In this document: positions 47,351 through 60,666 of the stretch, piece after piece | Position numbering within the stretch: position 1 is the stretch's first letter | Layout: each line of letters starts with the position of its first letter | DNA from: Apostichopus japonicus | Lineage: Eukaryota > Echinodermata > Holothuroidea > Aspidochirotida > Stichopodidae | Reading direction: 5' to 3' | NCBI RefSeq assembly: GCF_037975245.1 | Contig: NC_092572.1 | Coordinates: forward strand, 20,340,489-20,404,488 | Length of the DNA: 64,000 nucleotides | Translations under genes and position numbers: made by a program | Notes under the pieces: generated by a model | What the model saw: the letters and a program-made list of their open reading frames with translations, nothing else | Databases searched by the model: none | What the model was told of the DNA's origin: nothing

Positions 47351-47355
47351 CTTAT
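47284..47355. repeat. (TA)n tract 1
   Basis: Nearly pure TA dinucleotides, followed by a short sequence GCACTGAAGAAGAGCTAG...CGAAAGCTCT like the 3' ends of Penelope/LINE elements. Confidence 0.95.
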
Positions 47356-47534
47356 ATATATACTTTCGGTGATCATGCACTGAAGAAGAGCTAGTTTTGC
47401 TCGAAAGCTCTGCAAAAACCAAACATTGGCTGTTTTACTTCCAATCACTTACCTAATTCTATTATTGTATCTCACTCGAGATCCAGCCTTTCTCTAAATG
47501 CAGCATAGTTGTTTAACAGTTTTTCCGTTATTCC

Positions 47535-47607
<73 letters not shown>
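47535..47607. repeat. (TA)n tract 2
   Basis: TA dinucleotide tract with one G interruption, ending where a tRNA-like and ribozyme-like unit begins. Confidence 0.95.
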
Positions 47608-47609
<2 letters not shown>

Positions 47610-47644
47610 AAGCTAATTTATGCGCATTCACACCAGTAGAATCA

Positions 47645-47712
47645 CTGTGGTCGTGTGGTACCGACTTCGGCTCGTGACACAAGATTCGGGGGTTCGATTC
47701 CTACCTTCGCCT
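47645..47712 (+). ncRNA. tRNA-like unit with RNA polymerase III boxes A and B
   Basis: TGGTCGTGTGG (box A-like) at about 47648 and GGTTCGATTCC (perfect box B) at 47691-47701, about 43 bases apart. The intervening GGCTCGTGACACAAG resembles an anticodon arm. No good acceptor stem. Probably the head of a tRNA-derived SINE or related retroelement. Confidence 0.5.
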
Positions 47713-47745
47713 GATTAGTCCCAAAAGGACGAAACCAGTCGTGAC
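47705..47745 (+). ncRNA. Degenerate hammerhead-ribozyme core
   Basis: CTGATTA (47711-47717), stem GTCC, loop CAAAA, stem GGAC, then GAAA (47731-47734). This is the hammerhead core CUGANGA, stem II, GAAA with one change: G8, the catalytic base, is T. A two-base stem III (AC...GT) can be drawn but leaves G at the cleavage position. Likely inactive. Penelope-like elements and retrozymes are known to carry hammerheads, and Penelope remnants lie on both sides. Confidence 0.5.
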
Positions 47746-47749
47746 GTGG

Positions 47750-47901
<152 letters not shown>

Positions 47902-49039
47902 GATCGATTAATGCGTGAAACTCTGAATTACAACTACTAGTCTCAACCTATATACCGCTCTGTACACCGGACATAGAGCACTCTGCGCCAAGATAGACGC
48001 AACGCAACCCAACCAACTTCACCAACGCTCCTGTCCATTTGAGCACTCCCGCCTATCTGTAACTATATGAAACAATGGAACAGCCGAACCTAATCAGCTT
48101 CGGCTACTCCATGGAATCCATTCCTATACCAACTGCTAACACGTACAAGAAGAAACTTGTAGTTACCATATTATACTGGTCAACTTTATTTGTTTACTTA
48201 CCCCCTCTAATAAACCTCTGGCTAGAGTAATCCAGATTACATTGATGGAATTTTCCATCAGTAGCACCTTATAACGTTTCTTTACACATGCTAATTAGGT
48301 TACCATTGAAAGTACCTAGGCTAGTATATAAGGGACACACATGTTGAAACACTCTCTTCTCCACATGGTCTGCAGACAGTTAAGATCCTGATTACAGTTA
48401 TAACTTATACATATCTTTTACCTTAGACATTGCAGTTACTCAGGGCTTTGTTCACTCTGTGTTTATCTCATTAAGAGAGTGTTTATAGGACAGGGTGGAT
48501 ATAACATTCATATTTGTATTGCCTTACTTATAAAGAGTAATTGCGTGTCTAGTTTGCATCATATTTATTCGGTAGATGTACCTCACGCTAGCGATAAATT
48601 GCGAAGCTACTATATATTTGGCCATATACTGTATAGCTACCTTGACTTATGTCGCGCCTTTTGTCGCCATTTTTAGCCCAATAAGTATTGTTACATATCC
48701 TTGTGCATATTACATTGTACCTTTCGTAAGGACCTGGCCAGCTTTCATGTGCGCTGTCTGCGTAATTATTTTATACCCTAGACATCTGTGTTACATGACG
48801 TTTGATTGTCTTGCTGCGTAATATCTCTGGTAGGCAGTAGTATACAGCCAACCTCTGGTGTGATTGCAGTTTGACTTTCGCTCGTACATGCGGTATACGG
48901 GCTAACTAATATACAGCTCACACGCCTAGGCCTCACACGTGTAGGCCATTTACTGGAGAGTTGATTTGGTCAATTGAAACAGTCAAAGGGTCGACTGGGT
49001 CGTCGGATGATCATTTAGAACATAGTTGTCGTAAGTATA

Positions 49040-50720
49040 AGTTAAAACTTTATTCAACCTCTTCAAACTCATCGAAAAAGTCATCTATGACCTAGACACC
49101 GCGGAGAATTTTGGATTCAGAAGTAAGAAGTGCATAACGCAGATCGAAGAACTGAAGCCGTTCGAGAACGACTTGCTCCGTATGATCGAGACCGTTAAAT
49201 TAAAAAAAAAACGTCAACAACCAATTCCAGGACACACATTCAGGAAAGACGACATCAGGATAAAGTAATCCACTTAACTGCTCATCCCGGCCGACAAAAC
49301 CAGAAACCCGTACAAGACAGACATCCAGCTACAAGAAAAACTCCTCAGGCAACACATAACAAAGAATTACCAGACGTTTACCATGGCATCTGTAAATCGA
49401 ATCAACGCCGTATCTAAAACCATAGCCGAGAAACTAGGGATCGATGACCGCATGGAATCCATGGCCACTAAGCAAACCTTCATCACCCCTAAGGACCACA
49501 AGGACAATTTCGAAACAACCTCCCATGCAGGCTCATTAACCCGGCAAAGAGCGAAATGGGACTTATAGGCCAAAACAAGTAATCTTAGACATAGACAGAA
49601 TAAAACAACACCGTAAGGACCGACACGAAGGTCAACCAATGGAGGATTACGTCATCTGTCATAGAATGGTTGAGGAACATACAGAGCAAAGACAAACACA
49701 CCTTCATCAGTTTTGAAATTGTTGAGTTCTTTCCTTCCTTAACAAGACGCCTACCGAAAAAGCCAAAGCTATGGCCAAAGAGGACATCTACATCTCCAAC
49801 AAAGACATCCAGATCATCATGCCCCCGTGAAGTCTCTCCCATTTGACGATGGCACACCTTGGATGAAAAAAGGACACAACGACCTCTTTGATGTCACCAT
49901 AGGAAGCTACGGTGGGCCGAGATATGCGAGCTGGTAGGACTCTACATCCTAAACATCCTAGCAAAAGAATATGGTAAGGAATACATCGGTATATATATAT
50001 ACAGGGACGACGGCCTAGCAGTGTTCAAAAACACCAGCGAAAGTAACGCAGACCGGAAAAGAAAACACCTGACCAACTTATTCAAAAAATTGGGGCTCAA
50101 CATCGCCATCGACTGCAACCTAAAGATCAACAACTTCCTCGACGTAACCTGGAACCTCAACACCGGAAAACACTACCCTTACAGAAAGCTCAAATGACCG
50201 CCCACTGTACATCCACAGACAATCCAGCCACCCACACAACATCAACAGGTCACTACCAGCCTCGATTAGCAGACGCATCTCCGCAATCTCACACGACAAA
50301 GAGATCTTCAAGAAAGCTGCACCAGCCTACGAGGAAGCACACAAATCAAGCAACTATACCGAGGACCTATCATACATCGCCAACCAACCGTAACAACCGC
50401 AACAGAAGGCACAACATCATCTGGTTCAACCCCCCCCCCCCTTCAGCAGCAACGTAGCCACGAACATAGGAGGCACATTCCTGAAGCTCATCAACAAACA
50501 CTAGCCGAAGACATCGAAACTACACAAGATATTTAACAGAATTACCGTAAAAGTCAGTTACAGCTGCATGCCTAACATCGCCAGCATCATCAAAAGACCC
50601 AACAAACGGTATCAACCACCCACACAACGAAAAAAAAAGAAGATTGCAACTGCCGACAATATAACACAAAGACATCGACAACTGCAAGACTAACATAGGT
50701 CTAACAGAAGCCCCTTTCAA
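49040..50720 (+). mobile_element. Penelope-like (or related) reverse-transcriptase pseudogene
   Basis: Broken frames in order: LIPADKTRNPYKTDIQLQEK, IAEKLGIDDRMES with FITPKDHKDNF, then YRDDGLAVFKNTSESN, then LGLNIAIDCNLKINNFLDVT, NIIWFNPP, NVATNIGGTFLKLI. These correspond in order to reverse-transcriptase and thumb blocks I associate with Penelope-like elements (YxDDG active site). There are stops and several frame shifts; no intact GIY-YIG nuclease was seen. Confidence 0.6.
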
Positions 50721-51059
50721 GCATATTACAAGTGAAAACCACTAAAAACACTAAAACGCCACGGAACGCTCGAAGCATATCTGGCAGTTGCAGCAGAACA
50801 ACAAAACAATCACCATCAATTGGTCGATCGCCGGCAGGGTTAAAGCTTAAAACAACGAGTCGAAGTGAAGCAACCCTGTCTCACAGACGAACTCACCATG
50901 ATCAACGCAGACAAACAAACCCCCCTGAGCAAACGCCCGGAATTCATATCGAAAACATGTTCAATATAAGCAACTCTAGCCCAAACACCGACAAAGGAAC
51001 CACACACAACATATAAACCGATGACGAGTCTATATATATTTCGGGAGTAAAACTTGAAG

Positions 51060-51880
51060 CTAAGATACGATAGCAGCCTTCTTCGACGCAGGAAGACCCT
51101 TCGACAGAAAGTGGCACAACGGCCTACTACTGAAACTCAGAAAATACCATTTCCCGGCAAAACTAACAAGATGGATTGCCAGCTTCCTGTCTCACCTGAT
51201 CGTTAACTACAAAATTGGCACATCGTTCTCCTCATCGTTACTACTCACCACCGGTACTCTACAAGGAAGCGTCATCAGCGCGATCCTATACAGTTTGTAC
51301 GTCGGAGACATCCCTCAACCAGATAACGCTTACATTAAACTTTCGCAGTATGCTGATGACATCGCCATCTGGACCAGCCACAATCAGCCAAACAGAGCAG
51401 AAGAATACCTACAACGCTACAATAACCGAATACACAACTGGTGCAACGACTGGAGAATGGAACGACGTGATTCTAGTCTCAAATCAAGCTCGTTTCCTGG
51501 GATTAACCATTTATAAAAAATTCACCCTTGGACACCACCATGAAAACACCCTCAAGAGAGTCAGACAACGCGCGAATATATTACAAAGTATAGCCGGATC
51601 ATCGGAAAACACCAGAGCATCACCACTCACAACAATGAAGATTTACAAGATGATGATCAGTCTGCTCTTCGAATATGCAGCTCCAGCCCTAGCTCGTGTC
51701 CAACTCAGCACAAACAGAAAAATTGGAAGTTTCCAGCGGAAAGCATGCAGAATAGCCTACCACCTACCTCCAGAAAACAGCAACATAACAATCACCATAG
51801 CTAACATCCAACCAAGGGACAGGTTCCTCGACAAGTGTACATCACCAACACATCGTCTTCATCAGTTTATAACAAATTAA
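51060..51880 (+). mobile_element. Jockey/CR1-type LINE reverse-transcriptase fragment
   Basis: Frame-shifted pieces: AAFFDAGRPFDRKWHNGLL, then TTGTLQGSVISAILYSLYV (the PQGSVLSPxLF block), YADDIAIW (catalytic YADD), FLGLTI, then a thumb/C-terminal part with KIYKMMISLLFEYAAPA and SFQRKACRIAY. A degenerate copy following the Penelope-like pseudogene. Confidence 0.75.
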
Positions 51881-52339
51881 CTTAAAAGATCGGCATTCAT
51901 CTTGGACTCATCCCCCCTCACCGGCATGAACAAAGAAATTTGGGGCCCGCAACAAGCAGAAGAACCCCATTAGCTCATAGAAGCCACAACGTCGTGACGT
52001 CCGTTTAGCCTCCGAGTCCCCCCATTGCTCATATCGCCAATCCAGTCTTCGAAGCCAGCCACCACTCATCGCCTCCCTAAAACCTGCTACTTTCCTACCA
52101 TCATGCAGCCACGTTTTTCTCCGACCCGGCCCTCAAAGTTCATTATAAACACAATCCCAAATTTTAGATCTCAAACCATGGAGTCTTTTATTAATACCAG
52201 CCAGGGGCTTTCGCCCCTGACCCGCTGAAGCGACTAACGGCGGAAACAGTTATCTTCAAGACATTAAGTTAAGTAAGAGTTACAACTATTAGTGTTCCAC
52301 TAATCCCAACTTGTCTCAACCTATATATATATATAAATA

Positions 52340-52670
52340 TATGTGTGTGTCTGTGTGCGTTGTTATAGCTATCAATTCGAGGACTTGTGTTCTGGTACAC
52401 ATCTTCGCTTTGAGGTCATTTGGTATGTGACCGTCAATTTGAGGAGGTCCTTAAATTCTAAAATTAGGGAGTGGACTCAAAGTGACCTCAGAAAGCTCCG
52501 TATCGACTTGAGGTCTTTAATTTGTTTATGTCGTTAACGTGTACATCTTTAAACAGTCACTACATGAAACTGTGTATAAATTGTCTTTTAATTGGTTGTT
52601 GTATTTATCCTTAGTAATATTATCAAAGGAGCAGTACTTGCAAGCTAGAAGCATACATGTATTTGAACAT
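52340..52670. repeat. Dispersed repeat, copy 2
   Basis: Counterpart of 4540-4930, same orientation, immediately after a short TA tract and a GT-rich run. Confidence 0.6.
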
Positions 52671-55180
52671 TTCACATGCATTTTTATAGGATTTACAAGA
52701 ACATTTGTATTGACTTCTTTTTCATATTCCAAATTGGGTAAAAAATGATTGCTTACTACAAAATAAATTCAACACCAGCTACCTTTTTTTTTTTATATCC
52801 CTGCGACCATTAGAGTTGGTATTCCGGATTAGTATTTAGTCTGAGTTTCTCATAGACTCTAGCATTGCGTCACGAACTAACAGATGACGTCATCAATATA
52901 TTTTGTGGAGTGTTTCACGATTTGACGTTTGTTTCCAGGGCTGAAGTTAAAAGATCTGCTTTATTGGCTCCAATTATAGTGCGCTGTAGCTAGGAAAGTG
53001 TTGTGATTACGTTATCGACCTGCAACTGTCGTAAATCGACGACAGGCTCTACAATCAGCCTGCATAGCTTCTTAACATCATTAGGCTATCTGTGTTAACA
53101 CTGTGTGGTAATATGTTCATGTCTAGACTACAGTGTAGTTATCATACAGCGTTCACTCAAATACCCTCATATAAGACAAAATATGTGGCAGGCGTTGCAG
53201 ACCAATTGTTAAAAAGAGGTCCTCTACAACCAAGGCAGGTCGAATACTTAATAATACTCTGAAGAAACTTTTTCATGATAGCGTGCTATAGTTAGGGTCT
53301 ATACAGCAGACCTTTAATGTCATTGTTTCCTGTTAGAGATGACACAAGAACTTCCTTTCATCGTAACGATTTGTCAAATATGAATGAATATTTTTAGATC
53401 GTTTGTGGTAAATAGTATCTTTGTGACATATATTTTTTTTGCAATGCAATATTAGCTGCAGATGTAAGTACTAGACAATAACTCAAAGGTAATTAATATT
53501 CAATAACGGGATCTTCCTTTTTTTTACCTTTCGTCCCATAAATATCATATGTGTCATTTGTTTAGCTGGCGGGGCCACTTGAATCTTAAACTCGGTAGTC
53601 CTGATGGCCAGTTGCCAAAAAAGTTAAGTTCAAACGCTGGAATTATTGGTTTCTTTCAACTTTCTTCCATTTTTATTGCCGACGTCCATTGAGACCTTTC
53701 ACACGACTAGCGATATTTGTTTACACGAGCTTCGGCGAACTATCAAGCCACAATTCCAGATCGAGATAGAATTATTGTACATTTATGGCTGAAATGATCG
53801 ACATATAATATGTGTGTGTGTGTGTGTGAAGAGGGGACAGGTCGAGAGGAAGACCTGCAAATGAGCCAATGTACATGATTTAGCAGGGTTACCAATAAAG
53901 CCTTATGTGATATTTCCCTAAACCACGAAAATCTCCATATAAGAGTTTAAACCATGAAGCAATTTCCACTAGCTTTGTGACCATGTGACCATGGGCTTGC
54001 GTAATAGAAAGGGCGAAATAGGGAACCAATATCGTCATGTCAAGTAGGAAAATAGTTGTTAATGTTTTTATTAAAGTTTATGAAACTGTTATAATCAAGT
54101 ACTGAAAAATGTTATAAAACTTGACCTCTTATTATTATTAAACTGGTCAGTACAATAATCCAGATACCATCACAAACATTAAACGCGGAATTGTGTCAAA
54201 CCAGAGTTTTGAGACAACTCCCGAAGTGAGACAATTCACTTGGTGAAGTGAGACAACTCCCGACTATACGGATCCATGATTCCAAATTCATTTCAATGCT
54301 TTCTCAAGACAAAGCATCAGAGATTTAAATAAGCTCTAACACTATTCAAGAGGTGTGTGTGTGTGCTAACTGGCACTAACGTTAGTCCTGCGAAGTTTTA
54401 AAAGCTACCCATGGCATGATTGATGAATCGCACTTTTTACAACATACCCTTTTCAGATGAAATCAAAGTGGTAGGGAATTGAGGGGTGGCGTAATGTACA
54501 TAGAACATTTTGATTTCCTTTAAGAGGCCTTTTGGCAGACATGTCCCGCCAATATTTATGTAACAATATTTGCCACAGTATCAACACGATAAAGAGAGAG
54601 ATAGGTACACTGTTGTGCTTAAATCCTTTTCAACAATAACAAGGTGCAATGAGGTGATTGAAGTGTAAAAAGTAGGCATATAGGTGGTAAAGCAGCAAAA
54701 TCTTCTAACAACAATTTTCTTAAACTTTATGATAAAAGCGGACAATAGTTTTTAATTTTCAATAATAAGAATAATAACAATAGAACGAAGAGGTAAAGAA
54801 ATACCCCTCTGCTAAATTACATAACACGTTGTGGGTATCACGTTTGTATTTTGCTGACCCAGAAATGTTCACGAAAAATTGCACCCATATGGTAATTGAA
54901 TGAACTGACAACCTGACGTACCACAGAGATCGCTATAGCTCAGCTGGAAGATTTCAGCTGAGCAAATGAGACTCCGGAAATAAGGGAGTGTGATGTTGAG
55001 AGCATATACATTTTGGAAAAGGTCGGTGACACAGAGAACGTGGAAATACGTAACGTTGGGAATCCGACTATCTTTAGGCTCAGTAACGTCAGACAGATTT
55101 TTGAGGTGTTACTGGACGAGTGAATGCAATATGGCAGTCGAAAATGTTCACAATTGTCAAGATAGAGGATTAGTTCCTCT
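52670..55180. other. Intergenic, no gene recognised
   Basis: AT-rich; a short (GT)n at 53811-53828. At 54180-54280 the phrase GAGACAACTCCCGA recurs. Nothing else is supported. Confidence 0.4.
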
Positions 55181-58008
55181 TTTATTTCTACTTATTGAGG
55201 CAGAAAAATGCACAGTCGGGAGGAAAATACAGAAATAGACCATACATAGGGTATAATATGTTGAAGAGAAGCAGGCACGCAAAGTGTAATCCAGGCTTAA
55301 CTCGGACAAGAAAGTGCAGAAATTTTAGCCAAACTCACATATCCAACACGTGAACATATAACATATTCCACAAAGAATCTTGAATATATAAAGACAATTA
55401 CGCGATGTTATCTACGTTATCCACACTTTTAAATCAGTAGTTCTCGGATTTGTGAGGTTTTGACGGGTACTATCGGATTTTTGACGTTTTGTATTGTGTT
55501 CAATTTGTTAATTTGCATGTCCATTCTACGCCTTCGTACTTTACCTACCAGAATTGTGCTGGCGTCCTTCTCAATAAGCCGTTTCCTTCCGTTTTCGGCG
55601 GAGGATCTGTTCTTCCCGAGTTCTATCTATCAAGTGCTCATTCAGCTAGCATCACAGACATTGTACTGGTTAGTGTTGTATAAATAATTTTTAGAAGAAA
55701 GGTTATTTCGATAGAGACCAAGTAGGTACTTGGTGAAACAGTGTCTTATACGCGCCTAACAGTAAGAGACAGCTGTGACTGCATTACTTGCCTTCGGATG
55801 GAATCTTAATGATCCAATTTTGGGGGATATACTTGTTTTAATAGCAGAAGTAATACTATATATCGCCGAGTAAAACCGTACAGCAGAGTAAGACGTTATT
55901 GTGTGAGTTTGTTTGACAACATTTCGTCATAGAGTTAGCTTAACATTAGACATATACTCGGTAATGTACGTTGTATGGTGGTGTATACAGACTTGGCGTG
56001 TCTCCTAACTTAGCGTACGGTGGTACACAATGGCCTAGCGTAAAATATTTATTTACTCTTACAGACTTAATGTAGGCTATTAGAAGTAGAAATGTGATTG
56101 GAATTAAAATTGTATTCGCATCTTTGTAATCAACTTAAATCTATACAACCACAGCAAAACGGTGAAACAATGTAAAGTGATATGAAACGAATAAACGTCA
56201 ACTTTGTTTTCAAAGGCACTTTCACGAATTATTACACTCAATTAGATAACTCAAATTAGGCTACCATGTTGGAATAATTTGTTGCTGTTTCGAGCATTTG
56301 TACATGTAGAATTTCACAACAACTGTAAATAACATTTCAATTTATTGTAAACGTTTATAATGATAATGTTAAAGGGAATATTTTAGTGAAAATGGGATTG
56401 TAGTTGCTGTGATAGAGTGCTTGGAATGTTGGAATGCTGTCGAATCCAAGGACTGACTTACGTAGAGGCGTGACGTCAGTGAGGCACATTGGTCAGACTC
56501 GATCAGATCTCACTCTAAGCTTGGCCTTGATACGCTACACATGAATGTGTACATACTTCGCGTACGGCCGTGAATATGAAAGATTTCACGCTCAGCTTGG
56601 CCTTTATTCTACATAGGAAACTGTACAGAATTTACACACGGCTGTGAATACAACGTGATGACGTCACGAAGGCCCCTCTGTTGGAACCATTACAAAAATC
56701 TTTCAAATAACAAATATCTGAACAAAATATTATGAAAAAGTACTAGTTAGGGATTTCTGAAACGTTTTACTTCTCTAGAGGATGCTTACTTGCAACTAAA
56801 CCGAAACATTTCCATCTAAATCGTTATTTTTATTTCAGAAATTTTAACTTTCCTCGCTACAGTGTAGCTTGCTAATGATAGCGTCCCTAGAACCCCCGAA
56901 ACGAAGTGCCGAGATGACGTCACCGTCGCTAATTGTTCTCCACTGTTTCAAAAGTATTGTAGATTAAGTTGGCGCCAGGTTCAAAAATTAACTTCTCCTG
57001 CAAAATAGGATGAAACATCCACCAACTAGGACAGTGGCAATGAAAATGTTATAGTAGTTTCCATAAACACAATAGACCTCCACCGAAAAAAAACCCTTTG
57101 AAATGTCTATGAAATGCATAATGACGTTGTGCGGGCAAAAGTTTTCATAACACAAAACAAATTATGATAAATGTTCTTCATCAAATCACGAAATTTAAAA
57201 TTGAAAGCGATACTGACTTTTGTAGGCATTACATAGATTCCCTAAATTTGCATATTGTTAACGCCTTATCCCTCTGTAAAACTTCTGAGACAAATTAACT
57301 TGCTCTTTCTGACTCAGTTCTGCGAAACCGTAAATAATACTAGCTGGTATCATATTCGGATAGTATCTCATTACTGTTTTCAAATACTAGCTATATATTA
57401 AGTTTCAAATCAGTTAAGGCCAATAACATTAACAATTTTGGCAGTGCCGATTTAGTTTCGACATTGAGAAAAAAATCTCGGCATGGTACCTGTCGCAGAA
57501 AACAATACCGGAGGATATTTTTTACTTTTTTTTACTTTTACAAAATTTCGCGTAGAGGAATAATTTTAGACCTCCCGCCTAAGTTTGCCAAAAAAAAAAA
57601 GGAAGCCTAGCACACGAATCGCAAATGTATTCAGAGATTTTTTTTTTCACAGTACATATTTCCCACTATATCACTACACAACACAAGCTGACTGGCTGGC
57701 TCGTTTTAAACAGGCCATGATTACTGATGTATGAAGTTCTAGTACATACTTTGTAACTTTTATCCGTCAAAAGTCTTTAGCATTTGTGTCCGTCTGTGCC
57801 ATAACCTACATGTGCATTCTGTTCATAACGTTTGATAACATAAAAAATGCAACATTGTTTGGAGTTTTATATTGTGGATATCCCTGTCCTCCTATAATAT
57901 TAGTGTTTGAAGAACTTTTTCATCTAAAGGAATTGTTTTACAAATAGGTGGTAAATTGCAATTGTAGCCCTAAACTAAAAATACTAAACTTCATGTTGTC
58001 TTTACAGA
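55180..58008. promoter_or_regulatory. Upstream region of the second receptor gene
   Basis: Homologous to 37-1635 in order and orientation, with two extra segments: about 56360-57100 and about 57460-57640. Probably carries the promoter. The acceptor TCTTTACAG before the ATG is conserved. Confidence 0.5.
56272..56770. repeat. Segment duplicated into intron 1 of the second receptor
   Basis: Repeated at 58902-58926 plus 61386-61933, in the same orientation. Here the site TTTCGAGC is uninterrupted, so this is an empty-site control for the hAT-like insertion. Confidence 0.85.
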
Positions 58009-58025
58009 TTAACATCCTTAGCAAT

Positions 58026-58071
58026 ATGGAGTCTGTATTAATTTTGTCCATGGTCATGTTCCTGTTGTCAG
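58026..58071 (+). CDS. Second receptor exon 1: signal peptide
   Basis: Differs from the first copy by Asp2 to Glu and silent changes only. Donor GTAAGA conserved. Confidence 0.8.
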
Positions 58072-60619
58072 GTAAGATTAATTAGAATGTCACTTTGCAT
58101 TTGATGTTTGTCACAAATTACCCGCAGCTTGACTCACTGTACCGAGTAGAAATATAACTCAAATAAGTAGACTCACTAATCCTTTACCAAGTGAAATTAT
58201 CTCAGACGTATTTATGACTAAATTCTGTTCTTTATTGTGTTTTTGTGTCAGACACCTTTTATAAGTAATACTCATGTGCCTGTAGGTAATTGGAAATTAA
58301 TTTCACTTAGCTGGTGGATAGTTTCATTATAAAAACAACACCTAGGGACATCGTGTGAAAAGTATGTGGAATCTGATCGAGCTGCTGCATAACTTGGGGA
58401 AATAACTATAGAACAATAGGGAATGCTAAGTAGATAGGAAAGAGTTTGTGTTTAAGACGAGCCTTTTTTTTAGAAGTAATAATAAGAAAAATTGTGGGAA
58501 CGCGGAAGTGGTGGTGGAAGGCTGCTCTTGCCCTGGCTGGAGTACTTTGAAGAGAAAGAGCATTCAGAACCGTCCCGGTGGCTGTACTATGTAGCCCACA
58601 AGCACTCTAGTCACCTGGTTCCGAGTTTTTTTTTTATAGGGCTTAGGGGCCACCAGCCCCTCATCCCCTCTGCTAAGGCCGAGGCCTCCTACCACGAGTT
58701 AAACTTATGATTCTTTTTTATTTAAGCTTAGAATGGGTAGTTGAGATTATATAATCAAAAAGTAGATTTTTGATCAGAGGTTCATTTATTAAGAGAAGTT
58801 TGGTGTCAAAGTTTTTGATAGTAATAATATTGCTGGATGTTTTGCCAATTTCGTAAAGTTTTTTAATGGGAGTACAAATTTGGATTGAGGCAGATACGGT
58901 AGGAATAATTTGTTGCTGTTTCGAGCCAGTGGCGTAGCTAGGATTTTTTGAGTGGGGGGGCCATGGGGGGGCTGTTCTTTCTTGTGGGGGGGCCGGAGGT
59001 TACTATCTGAGCGGAGCGCCACCTTGGTTGGCGCGGAGCGTACAGAGAAAATTTGAGATTTCAGCATCCCCCAGATCGCAGGAGATGGCACCTGTGAGGC
59101 AAAATAGCATCCAAAAAGATGTGCAACTTTGGTGACAGAAATGCAAAAAAAAAAATTTCTCTTTCATGCTGACTGGCCTTGCCAACTCAGCCAGACTTTT
59201 AACTTGAGTGAAGTTGACATCAAAGGCGAACGGGACCATTTCAGTTTGGGGGGGGCAGAACTTTTTGTGCCCGAAAGTTCCCGTGACACTATCTAAGCGG
59301 AGCGCCACCATCGGTTGGCGCGTAGCGAACAAGAACATTTTTGGCACACAATGCCTCTCAGATTGCCGGAAACGGCACTTCTGAGGCCTTGCAAGTTGCA
59401 TCTAAGCATTCTTTTATTTTATAATCTCACGTTTTAGAAATTTACAGTTCCCCAAAAATTTGGTAAATTAGAAGAAGAAAAAATTGTAACATCACTTTGA
59501 AGGGGAAAAATGGGACAGTATATTTTTTAAGCTGCTATATTTAGTTACCTTATTTATTATTTTAACACAGTACTCAGCTACCTCCAGAAAAACATTGTTC
59601 AACGACACGTAGGCGGGATAATGTCGCTGTGTCGGGTGAGACTGCAATTTGTCTCACAAAAAAGTATAAAATATAACAAAGAATATGATAAACCTGTACT
59701 TCTAGGCTTGTAGACACTCCCCCCCCCCCCCAACATCCATGAAAAAGAAAATGTTTCTTTTATTCACTCATGTCGGGGATATCCAGGTCAAGGGCGGCGG
59801 GAGCACTTTTAATCTGGGGGGGGGGGCACCGACATCAAAGGGCACTTTGCAGAAATTCGATTGGAATGATGCAGCGTTATATTCAGTACCCTTTATAACT
59901 CTTATTGTATTATCTTATTTGTGTATACACATCACTCCATCAACGCCCCCCCCCCAAGCAAAATATGCATACTAGCACTGCAATATCCAATGCGCAAATT
60001 GGGAAACAAGGAACAAGTTTTCTTTTGAGACAAAATGAGGTGAAATCATGCTAGTTGCTAATGTAGGAATCTTCCGAATTAGAGTTTTTTCTTGTTAATA
60101 TCTTAACAAATTTTTTCCATTCGAAAATGCTTTGAGTTTGACCCACAGAAATTCGTTAAAAGTCACGGGCTTAGCCAGGATTTGCAAAGTTGTATGCACG
60201 GCTATCTGAGCGGAGCGCCACCATCGGTTGGCGCGGAGCTTTTAGAAAATTTTTGGTTTAACAAACCCCTCAGATGGCCGGAAACGGCCCTTCCCGAGTG
60301 TTCATTCTGGTTCCCTGGCCTCTTGCTAACTTGAGGTACCTCAAGTTTTATGTAGAAAAAAGGCACATTTCTAACCTGAGGAAAAGTGGGGGAGGGGCAC
60401 GTGCCCCTGTGCCCCCCCCCCCGGTTCCGCCGCCCTTGGTCCAGGTATACAATTGACTAGTTAGAAGAAAAAAATTGATCGTGCAAAAAGCGTGGTAGCC
60501 CAGATGAACTGCGCTTACGGTGGTGTTACACGGAAATATTCGGGCATCATGATGCTAAATAAAGAAAATCATGGAATTGTCGGGCAAAAATTTGAAAAAG
60601 ATTCGGGCAAGCTACTGCA

Positions 60620-60666
<47 letters not shown>

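Noticed and set aside
47371-47415. CTGAAGA...GAGC/GCTC...GAAA resembling a second hammerhead core
   Set aside because: There is an extra unpaired A between CTGAAGA and the stem, so the core geometry is wrong. The sequence is better explained as a common retroelement 3' end.
54935-55000. TAGCTCAGCTGG, a box A-like tRNA start
   Set aside because: No box B or cloverleaf follows at a suitable distance.
58492-58710. 73-codon frame with LLLPWLEYFEEKEHS
   Set aside because: No recognisable family, no splice context; lies in inserted DNA absent from the other copy.
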